From Aporrectodea caliginosa (lineage: Eukaryota > Annelida > Clitellata > Crassiclitellata > Lumbricidae): 64,000 nucleotides of DNA. This document shows, piece by piece, positions 57,501 through 64,000 of the stretch; position 1 is the stretch's first letter, and every line of letters begins with the position of its first letter. The DNA lies in contig JACEVL010000971.1 of NCBI GenBank assembly GCA_020284085.1, forward strand, positions 124,001 through 188,000, given 5' to 3'. A program made the translations under genes and the position numbers. The notes below the pieces were generated by a model that was given only the letters and a program-made list of their open reading frames with translations, searched no databases and was not told where the DNA came from.

Positions 57501-58321
57501 GTCATCATCATCATCATCAACAATTCCTGACGCCAGCCATTTGGCGGCGATGAGTACGAATAAATTATCTTCATTATCCTCGGTCATTGTCAATTCCATT
57601 GCTCTTCGTAGCGTAGCTTTAGTCAAGGTGATGCTATGTACTCGTTTATATTATCTATCCAGCGCAGTCTTGGTGATATATATATGTCAATGTAGAAATG
57701 CATGCTGACACTGATGCGCATAATTATACGCAAACGTAGTATCATATACAGAGCTGTGTTTGCTGATGTGAGATGTCAACTGACCATGTTCTGTCGTTTT
57801 CTTACTGTGTTCAGTTTGAGGAAGATACATCTGATGGCACTTCTAGATCATTGGATCGTGTCGGGTCACGCCCCAGTGAGAATCGGGATGACGTGGAGAC
57901 GGTGGATAGCGGACGCGGGGATCTGTGGACAGAGGACGGCGGAAACTCGGAGACGATCAGCGAAGGCACCTCCCTGGAACAGTTCCTCGACGATTCCACT
58001 TCCGTCTCTGAGACGGCCGAGGACTTGGATCCAGCGAGGAGGTCCATGCGAGGGGACATCCCACAGTACCTGTTCGCCTCTGGGGTCCCTCTGGCCCAGC
58101 GGGATGAGGATGGGCTGCTGGAGGATGATGACACGGAGGAGACTGTCGAGATCTACGAGGAGCTGCAGATCTACGAGGAGGTGGAGGTGAGACGGAACGA
58201 TGCGACGGAGTTGACCTTGACCCTGGAGAAGATAGTCACAGAAGAGACGCTGGAGATCATGTACCCTGATGATAGTTCCGTCCTCCATGGAGCCGGGCGT
58301 GGGTCCGTCAGCTCCGTATAG
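51557..58321 (+). CDS. Coiled-coil protein, MAP7/ensconsin-like (tentative), 3' five exons
   Basis: Five exons join in phase with GT-AG introns: 51,564-51,799, 53,789-53,873, 54,518-54,730, 55,991-56,847 and 57,815-58,321. If the ATG at 51,557 is the start the product has 634 residues; but that ATG overlaps an acceptor (CTATGACAG), so the true start is probably upstream. Residues 1-109 form a charged Arg/Glu coiled coil (LRLYRERQEQIQRR, EEEQRASVEERRRKLLEDEH, ERRLLKLQKMWESNRR). As I recall MAP7, its microtubule-binding coiled coil has a similar RAAVEE.RR pattern, which suggests a microtubule-associated protein. The middle is basic, Ser/Thr/Pro-rich and probably disordered. The last 168 residues are acidic (EETVEIYEELQIYEEVEV) and end SVSSV. 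No enzyme motif, signal peptide or membrane segment is seen. That it is a real spliced gene is well supported; the family is not. Confidence 0.75.
51564..51799 (+). CDS. MAP7-like gene, coiled-coil exon
   Basis: Opens after acceptor ACAG with AT completing a split codon, and ends ..EDEH before a strong GTAAGT donor in phase 0. The helix is rich in Arg, Glu and Lys and contains MARTKEEEQRASVEERRR. The ATG at 51,557 would be a start only if this were the first exon. Confidence 0.75.
51914..53298. mobile_element. 1.39-kb TIR element with GGATGGTAATGA motif array
   Basis: Bases 51,914-51,937 and 53,275-53,298 are 24-bp inverted repeats with one mismatch (AGCTGGGCCATTATCCCAAA onward). Inside are ten copies of a motif near GG(A/G)(T/C)GG(T/C)AATGA: plus at 52,431, 52,451, 52,495, 52,531, 52,559, 52,713, 52,902 and 53,101; minus at 52,107 and 52,470. 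The TIR itself holds a related CCATTATCCC. No transposase frame is present. It lies wholly within the first intron seen of the MAP7-like gene. The flanks show no clear target duplication, so the superfamily is unknown. Confidence 0.75.
53362..53530. repeat. (CATA)n microsatellite
   Basis: ACAT/CATA tetranucleotides with a few ATGC and GATA interruptions, ending next to the palindrome. Confidence 0.95.
53533..53599. repeat. 67-bp near-perfect palindrome
   Basis: Arms 53,533-53,565 and 53,567-53,599 are perfect 33-bp reverse complements separated by one G. It starts AACCGTTATGCATGCAATCA. It adjoins the CATA array and lies 190 bp before an exon. Confidence 0.95.
53680..53760 (+). repeat. Decayed LINE/SINE tail
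   Basis: TTCTATAGCGCTATAGTGGG, then AAGCGTTTTGAATGAATGAA: a degraded GAAT-type tail just before the exon at 53,789. Confidence 0.45.
53789..53873 (+). CDS. MAP7-like gene, second coiled-coil exon
   Basis: 85 bases after acceptor GCGTAG, phase 0 in and phase 1 out, donor GTAGTA. Encodes ERRLLKLQKMWESNRRAGET and ends in a basic NRRKRKKS cluster, a possible nuclear or tubulin-binding patch. Confidence 0.75.
54228..54345 (+). repeat. TTTAACGACA-family copy
   Basis: GTTTAACGACACTGTGTGAT, AAGATCATTAGCGTCGCCCT, TCCAGGCTTGGGACTGGCGC and CAGTGGCGGAGTTATG: one of the best copies. TGTA repeats flank it. Confidence 0.85.
54518..54730 (+). CDS. MAP7-like gene, Gly/Ser/Arg exon
   Basis: 213 bases after a good TTGCGTTTCAG acceptor, phase 1 in and out, donor GTATGT. 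Encodes AAWRLGMGSGAMSDG, GGRTPTRPNRPHSIAG and YALPTVASQIRSARR, likely disordered and phosphorylatable. The phase match on both sides supports this frame. Confidence 0.65.
54770..55245. repeat. (GAAT)n tract
   Basis: GAAT/GAAC/GGAT units, increasingly degenerate to the right, in the intron after exon 54,518-54,730. Confidence 0.9.
55246..55700. other. Intron sequence, no further feature
   Basis: A short ATC tract lies at 55,625-55,660. Confidence 0.4.
55710..55970 (+). promoter_or_regulatory. Array of six RFX X-box-like sites
   Basis: Near-palindromic 14-mers of the RFX X-box type (GTNNCY AT RGNAAC) start at 55,710 (GTTACTACAGTAAC), 55,768 (GTCACTATGGTAAA), 55,819 (GTTACTATGGTAAC), 55,874 (GTTGCTATGGTAAC), 55,929 (GTTGCTGTGGTAAC) and 55,957 (GTTACCATGGCAAC). 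The middle four lie in a tandem unit of 51-55 bp that also repeats TTTCATTACGTAACATC. The last site overlaps the ATG at 55,963. RFX factors activate cilium genes, so this may be an internal promoter or enhancer; a minisatellite that happens to contain the palindrome is the alternative. Confidence 0.5.
55991..56847 (+). CDS. MAP7-like gene, large basic Ser/Pro exon
   Basis: 857 bases after acceptor CTGCTGCAG, phase 1 in, phase 0 out, donor GTAACC. Encodes RQRSRSAEPPVRSG, RSSRSTSFSCRLTS, RKRKSFPWLNRKKSRSTKRP and ATPRKISRDSGGG: basic, proline/serine-rich, no known fold. The open frame continues back to an ATG at 55,963, so an internal promoter could give a shorter protein starting MATASLPAAG. 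Confidence 0.8.
56885..57814. other. Last intron of the MAP7-like gene
   Basis: CATA, CA and AT arrays at 57,180-57,362; nothing else recognised. The run of intron-like sequence ends at the TTACTGTGTTCAG acceptor. Confidence 0.6.
57815..58321 (+). CDS. MAP7-like gene, acidic terminal exon
   Basis: Begins after acceptor GTGTTCAG in phase 0 with FEEDTSDGTSRS and runs 168 codons to TAG. It is strongly acidic (LLEDDDTEETVEIYEELQIY) and repeats the EIYEEL / QIYEEV block, then ends GRGSVSSV. Confidence 0.8.
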   Translation, partial: FEEDTSDGTSRSLDRVGSRPSENRDDVETVDSGRGDLWTEDGGNSETISEGTSLEQFLDDSTSVSETAEDLDPARRSMRGDIPQYLFASGVPLAQRDEDGLLEDDDTEETVEIYEELQIYEEVEVRRNDATELTLTLEKIVTEETLEIMYPDDSSVLHGAGRGSVSSV

Positions 58322-59180
58322 CTCCCTACCTCTCACAGGTCGCTCCTCCTCCTTCCACCGGATCAACTCTCGTCGTTCCTCTTTACACAGGGTAGTGTTA
58401 GTAAGAAACCCCAGTTTTTTGTTTTGTTATGTTTCGTTGTTGTTGCTGCCTCGCACCGGAAAAACATCTTGGCTTTCTGTCTGGTCTGCTCTTAGTATAT
58501 GATACCACAATTATGCAAGTACCACTGCTTGGCGCTTTTGACGTCCAGCTGCAAGAAACTGTATATCGTTCCCTAGTTGTCTCTTAGGCCCTACTGTGAA
58601 ACCCCGATTTATGTACAGTTGCTAGGCGATTTTGTTATCTACAGAAGCAAATGCCTTGTGCTCTCTCTGTATCTCCTTTAGTATGAAACCCAAATTCGGA
58701 TAAACATTTGCCCTCGACTGAAACAATCTATGGCTAATTTCCTAGTTGGCTGTCATTGTGAAAACCCAATTCGTGTGCAACTGCTATAGGCGTCGTTGGC
58801 AGTGGACTGAAAACACTTTTGTCTCTTTGTATCTGATTTTTTATGATATCTCAATTCGGATGCCACTGCGAGACGTTATTGGCCTTCGATTGAAAAATCT
58901 GTGGCTCTTTTCCTAGTTGGATCTTTGAGTTAAGCCCTAATTCTGGTACCAATGCGAGGCGTCTTTGGTAAAGTGAATGCTTTGTTGTGATATCAAGTTG
59001 ACTAGGCGTTTGTTGGAAGCAGAACTGGTCAACTACTCAACTGTAAGCGATTGCAAGATGTCCGTAATATTCTCCATTCAGTAGCAACGGTAAATATAAT
59101 ATTCCCAGGTTGTTTTAGTCCCTCCTGGCGTCCATTAAACTATTCCATGATGTGGCTTGGCTGATGTTTATAGAATAAAC
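58322..59180 (+). other. 3' UTR of MAP7-like gene with degenerate tandem repeat
   Basis: From about 58,515 to 58,975 a unit of roughly 110 bp recurs four to five times in diverged form, with the blocks CCCAATTCGG.TGC, ACTGCTA..CG.TTTT and TGGCT.TTTCCTAGTTGG. A possible AATAAA poly(A) signal lies at 59,174-59,179. Confidence 0.5.
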
Positions 59181-59429
59181 CAATATGCAATGTCTAAAAG
59201 AGCGTTAATTCATTATGCGGTAGAACAACAAACAGAGCTGTGTCGTGATCATGAGAACAGAACAAGCTCATTATTGCCGATCACTCAAACAAATGCGACG
59301 AGGCAGGTTCGATTCAGAGTTATTCAGACAAACCGAGAGACAAACATAGAGACATATAGACAGATATAGACAGACATATAGACAGACAAACAGACAGGCA
59401 ACAGCTCATCGTATTGTACTAGGAAACGT

Positions 59430-60110
59430 ATGTCAATTTCTTTCTTGAATCTTCTGCCAATTTCATTGCTGTATCTCATGTTAAATCTTGTAGCAATATT
59501 CCTGTTAAATTTTGAACAAATTTCTTAGTTGAATCTTGTGCCAACTCTCTGTTCAATCTTATGTTAAATTCTCTGCTCAACCTTGTAGCAATATTCCAGT
59601 TAAATAAAATTTTGGCTAGTTTCTCTGGCCAAAATTTTGGCCAATTTCTCTGTTAAATCTTGTGCCAATTTCCTTGCTGTAGACTATCTGCCAACTTCTC
59701 TGCAATCTTAGCAAAATTCGTGCAAAATTTTTAACAATTCGTCTGTTGAATCTTAGACTAAATTTTCTGTTGAATCTGATAGCAATATTCCTGTTAAATT
59801 TTGAACAAATTTTTCAGTTGAATCTTGTGCCAACTCTCTGTTCAATCTTATGCTAAATTCTCTGTTAAATCTTGTAGCAATATCCCGGTTACATTTTGGC
59901 CAACTTCTCTGTTGAATCTTGGCAATATTCCTGCAAAATGTTTTACAATTTGTGTGTTGAATCTTATGCTAAATTCTGTGTTGAATCTCGTAGCAATATT
60001 CCTGTTAAATTTTGGCAAATTTCGCGGTTGAATATTGTGCCAAATTCTTTGTGCTAACTTCTTTGTTGAAACGTGTGCCAATTTCTCTGGTGAATGTTTT
60101 TCCACTTCTG
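59430..60110. repeat. Higher-order minisatellite
   Basis: A basic unit of about 22-25 bp (GTTGAATCTTGTGCCAA / TTCTCT variants) is organised in a longer period. GCAATATTCCTGTTAAATTT, TGAACAAATTT and TCTTGTGCCAACTCTCTGTT recur about 280 bp apart near 59,492 and 59,772. An AATAAA at 59,603 lies inside. Confidence 0.88.
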
Positions 60111-60234
60111 ATAGTTCAATTTAAATAATTGTTTTTCAGTAATTAATTGCAGATCTTTTAAACGAACTCCATCACGACCTCACCTGTCAATTTCAGCATA
60201 CCCCGCTTAACCTCTCTCCAGTAGCCCTTCACTC

Positions 60235-60480
60235 AAGACTGAAAATCAAACTTTCCATCTTATCCTAATTCTGCTCTCGCTCCCGTCATGACCACCATCA
60301 ACATCTATTACCACCGTATATAGCACTATGTTGACCCCTCAGATTCTGACGTGGCACCAAAATTGACCAAACAACCTGACTCTTACAGACTTCATTAAAT
60401 TTTTATATGGCTGGTCTCTCTGACGCGGTTTTTCTATGGCACTGAGAATTGCAGAGATTTATATTTGCATTTGCATTGTT
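60235..60480 (+). repeat. TTACATT-tailed dispersed repeat, copy 3
   Basis: GACTGAAAATCAAACTTTCC, TCATGACCACCATCAACATC, TCAGATTCTGACGTGGCACC and GACCAAACAACCTGA match the copies at 5,265 and 20,465. Confidence 0.7.
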
Positions 60481-60589
60481 CTAATATTCCTTTTTTCAAC
60501 TACTTGTCTGCCGTCTTCTTCTTCAAGTAAAAATTGTCGTGATTGGTGAAGTTCTAGCAGTTTCTACTTTTCTATTAACTATTTGTGGA

Positions 60590-60625
60590 CAAATTTGAAG
60601 GCGCTATATAAATTATAGAAGTCGC
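60590..60625 (+). repeat. LINE/SINE tail relic
   Basis: GAAGGCGCTATATAAATTAT without a clear simple-repeat end. Confidence 0.5.
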
Positions 60626-61045
60626 TAGATTATATTTGATTGTGACTTAAGGACTGTGACACATTCCTGTCAATTCCTTGTCTGATTTTGAGTTCATACT
60701 TCGGTCAGTCCGATGGTTTTTGTCGTCGAACTATTTTGGTGGAATTTCTTTGTATGGTGCTCCAGCTTCCATCGTATGGTTTAATCCGTTAAAAGTTACT
60801 GTTGGCGTAGATAAACATATGACGTAATGCTTGGAAAGGTAATTCTGGCGTTAGATAAATGTTTTGAAACGCATTACATGGCCTTACGTGGAAGAGTTCG
60901 TCTGGTGCGGACTGAGTTGTACTCTCTTGAGCTTCGATGTTGGTTCGTTGTGTTGTGTGATGCTGTGTTCCGGATCGGCCCCCAGCCCCTTACACGGGGT
61001 GATCTGGTCTAGTAGTATGGGAACCCTCCAATCGTTGTGTGTTCA
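60626..61045. other. No recognised gene
   Basis: Unique-looking sequence with short open frames. Confidence 0.4.
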
Positions 61046-61049
61046 CTGA

Positions 61050-61440
61050 ACGGTTCCGAATTGAACTGAATAAATCTGAGATCATGCGAACGGATCCGAA
61101 AAGATCTGAGAGGATTTTAAATTATCTGAATTGAACTTAATTGATCTAAACCAATCTGAATTGATCCGAACTGCTTTTGAGAGGAGCCAAACGTATGGTA
61201 GTTGATTTGAACAGAATAATTGTTACTGAGCAGAATTTGAATTATGTGGACGGATCTGAATTGATCTGAACTGATCTGAAATGTTTGCAGTGGATTTAAT
61301 AGATCCAAACAGATCGTAAAGTAGCCTAAATGATCTGAGCGGATCTGAATTGATCAGAATGGATCCAGATTGATCTGAACGACTCTTAATTGATCAGAAC
61401 TGATTCGAATTGATTTTAACGGATCCGAATTGATCTATGG
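61050..61440. repeat. Decamer minisatellite (TTGATCTGAA type)
   Basis: Units of about 10 bp near TTGATCTGAA with GATCCGAA and GATCAGAA variants. It alternates T..GATC palindromes, so many Sau3A-type sites occur. Confidence 0.9.
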
Positions 61441-62019
61441 GTCTTGATCTCCGATAATTTATTATAATTTATTAAAACTTGGCTCTCTGCAAATCAGAAT
61501 TAATCAAATTGTGAAATCGTAAGTTGAAGGATTCCAGTGGTTTTAGGCATCCTCATTATTTTCAGCAATTAATATGCTTTTAATGAGCTCGTGACATATA
61601 TTTCAAATTGGGGAAGGAGTGATCGAGAAGAAAAGCAAAAGTTTGACCCCAATAACTGAGAGTCTGTAATAAATTCAGTCCTAATAACAATTCACTTTAG
61701 AACATGGAATTAGTAATGAACTTTTTGCTTTAGATAGCAGTTGGATTTTACGGTTGTTAGCTTGTATTTTAGAAAGTTTCTAAGGTTGAATAAGTTTCTT
61801 TATCATATTTCCATGTCTCGATGCAGTCATGCGTGACTTTCCATCAACCATGCAGTTCATTGTTGCTGCTTGCTGATAAAAGACTCTGGAAACGTGCGTC
61901 AGTGCGTGCGATTAAACAACTTCACTATGCTTGACTTAGACAATAGACTTGTTTTTTGCTTGTTGTTTCCATTTCATTGTTGTCTGCTGCTACTTGGGTG
62001 ACCTTTGTTAATTTGGCTG
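61441..62019. other. No recognised feature
   Basis: AT-rich sequence. Confidence 0.4.
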
Positions 62020-63083
62020 CAGGGGTGTCGGCACGGTTTTGAGAGTGGGTCGAAGCCATTAGGGTAGGCCTAGGCTACACAAAAGCAGGGCTGCCGATAG
62101 AAATTCCGGGCCCCTAGGCAGAGCAGTCACGGGCCCCTAACTATCCTTAGACTTTATGAGAAATTTTTTAAAAACAAACTGAAATAATAATAGTGCGGGT
62201 ACAACCCTACAAAATTATATTTATATATGCAACTATTGTAGTGTCCGTAATATTATATTTTAAAACGCATAAATCATAAACTTTGTATAACTGATTATAA
62301 TATTTTTCATAAGTTGATTGCTGGGTCCAGCCCGGGCCCTAAAAGTCGCCAGGCCCCTGGGTTTTTGCCCCCTGCCCCCCTCTCGGCGGACCTTCACAGA
62401 AGGATGCTTCCGTGTCATCTCATCATTTCTGTAAAAGTTCTCATCATGGACGTTCTCCTGAGGGTCTGTACTGATTTGTCAGAGTGACGGTCTGAATTGA
62501 TGCATTGAGCACTGTAAAATGACGCTAAAGAAGTCTTCCTATTAAATTATCAGATTTTGGATTAAGTGAGGAAGATTGCGCTGTATGTTATCAAAGATTT
62601 TGGCAATAGACTGACAATACGGTTTCAATTTTACTTTTTTACTTTTTAATATCTTTCAATAAGCTTACTTTTTGATGATCTATTCTGTCATTTTTACTCC
62701 TGTTTACTTTTTTAAATGTTTTGTTACTCTTTTTATGGTGTAGGCCTATTCAATCAATTTTATTTATCTTTCTTTTTTGCTCTTTTTTACTCTTTAATAT
62801 TTTTTATGCATTAAGTAAGTCAATTGCACTTCTTTTCTCTTGTAGTCGTTTGCACGTCTTGCCTTTTGTCGTCGTGTATGGAGTGAAATTTTACTTCTCA
62901 CGGTCTTGGGTGGATCCGTTACCACTGCCATTTCCCTCCCATCAGACCCCCTAGGCTTTCAACCCTTTCGAAAATAATAGGCGCCAAAACTCTACATTAG
63001 GGTCAGTAGTCCGTGGTTGCCGTTCCTTTGGCTCCAAAATATTTCAGTTGGAGTAGAAAGGGCCTCCCGTGCCGACGCCTCTG
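62020..63083. mobile_element. hAT-type element, 1,064 bp
   Basis: Ends CAGGGGTGTCGGCACGG and CCGTGCCGACGCCTCTG are inverted repeats matching at 15 of 17 bases. Flanks TTTGGCTG and CTTGCTTG match at 5 of 8 bases, so the duplication is eroded. It has no transposase frame and carries a second hAT-type element inside. Confidence 0.7.
62086..62394. mobile_element. Nested hAT-type element, 309 bp
   Basis: Start CAGGGCTGCCGATAG and end CTCTCGGCGGACCTT are inverted at 11 of 15 positions. The flanks CACAAAAG and CACAGAAG match at 7 of 8 bases. It is rich in GGGCCCCT near both ends. Confidence 0.6.
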
Positions 63084-63800
63084 CTTGCTTGACAGTCGTG
63101 AGCGGCCACTCGTAGCCAGTGATATTTTCGTGAATAAGAAGTAGAATAAGAATAATAATTATTTGATTTTCGTTCAGCAGAAGTAGAAGTAGAATAAAAA
63201 TTATTTTAAGAACGAGAATAGAATAAGAAGTGAAATTAAGACCTTCAGAAGTGAATAAGAATAAGAAGCATAAATATTTTTAGAACGAAAATTAAGAGAC
63301 TTCTAATTTTTAGGTGCCATGTTTTATTACTGTGATGAAGTAGGTCCCTCACAGAACAGCAGAAGGACATTGTACCTGTATTCCTGGGTGTGGGTCATAT
63401 AGCTTTAAACTGGTTTAAACCGGTCTTAGGGCTTAGGGGCTAATAATATGCAAATGCTGGGTAAATGCAGCTATTGTGCAGGGCTGAGGGGTTGTCACCG
63501 GCCCTCTGAGGGGGCCAGCCATAGGCCAGCAGGCTGGCTGACCAGAGGAGTGAGGTAAGATGTGATTGGCCAGTGGGCAGAGCCAGAGGTCAGGCACATG
63601 TGACTCAGGAAAGGTAGGCCACGGACAAGGGAGAATCCTTCTTGCCGTGGCTGGCTGTGAAGGAGAGAGGTCGTCTCTGGTGTAGAGAAGAGCGTAGAAC
63701 TGCCGTCCGAGAGAGAAATCAAAGCAAGCGTCTCGCCAGAGCCTAGATCAAGGATGAAATATATACTAGGCTAGAAGATTTTCTGTAGTAATATCTAAGG
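63084..63800. other. No recognised gene
   Basis: AGAAGTAGAATAAGAATAA-type repeats at 63,138-63,265, then GC-rich GGCCAG-containing sequence at 63,490-63,650 without a supported frame. Confidence 0.4.
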
Positions 63801-64000
63801 CAGTGCTGTCCAACCCGCGGCCCGCGGACCGCATGCGGCCCGCCGGCAGATTCTAAGTGGCCCGCCGCAGCTCGCTAAACATTTGCAATTTCTGTTAAAA
63901 TGAAGTAAAAGACAGTCACTGGTCTACTTGCATAGCTATTCGTTCGTAACTTGGCTTAGGCTATCATTTGACAACGTGTAGGCCCTACACAAAATCCAGT
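63801..64000 (+). mobile_element. Start of a hAT-type element, cut by the window edge
   Basis: CAGTGCTGTCCAACCCGCGG followed by CCCGCGGACCGCATGCGGCC is a terminal sequence style widespread in animal hAT elements of the Charlie/ZBED type. The other end lies outside the window, so neither the size nor the target duplication can be seen. Confidence 0.6.

Noticed and set aside
63490..63722. 75-codon minus-strand frame in a GC-rich stretch
   Set aside because: No homology, no splice context; local palindromic GGCCAG words explain its composition.

Overview
The window is nuclear DNA from an invertebrate animal, probably a marine one. The evidence is spliced genes with GT-AG introns, a metazoan cyclin D, many tRNA-headed SINEs and L2/CR1-like LINE fragments, mariner and hAT-type DNA transposons, and very long microsatellites that cover roughly a tenth of the bases. 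The species cannot be fixed from this sequence alone. No operons, CRISPR arrays or bacterial features are present.

Layout. 1-10 kb: a 5'-truncated, frameshifted RTE-like retrotransposon, the first of two sister SINE copies, long microsatellites and a hAT-type MITE. 10.56-16.81 kb, minus strand: a complete five-exon cyclin D gene (301 codons plus stop) whose exon phases match vertebrate CCND genes, with a plausible TATA/CCAAT promoter at 17.34-17.45 kb and a CpG-rich patch with CRE and E-box motifs at 18.7-19.0 kb. 17.5-40 kb: gene-poor DNA made of microsatellites, one ATC array of about 139 uninterrupted repeats, LINE and SINE pieces, a mariner-like element with perfect terminal repeats, and two non-autonomous hAT-type elements with perfect 8-bp target-site duplications. 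40-51 kb: a possible first coding exon at 40,662, a nested hAT-type element, a TIR element inside an ATC array, a 0.3-kb tandem segmental duplication, and many copies of an unnamed dispersed repeat family. 51.56-58.32 kb, plus strand: the last five exons of a second gene. It encodes an N-terminal Arg/Glu-rich coiled coil that resembles the microtubule-binding coiled coil of MAP7/ensconsin, then a basic Ser/Pro-rich middle and an acidic C-terminus. 58.3-64 kb: its 3' region, complex minisatellites, a hAT element nested in another, and the start of a further hAT-type element at the right edge.

The two genes point away from each other and have no evident functional link. Cyclin D drives G1/S entry with CDK4/6; the second protein is tentatively cytoskeletal. 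The features I consider most worth checking are a 1.39-kb intronic TIR element carrying ten copies of a GGATGGTAATGA-like motif, six RFX X-box-like sites at regular spacing just before an exon of the second gene, a 67-bp near-perfect palindrome, and a dispersed TTTAACGACA repeat family with about twenty copies.
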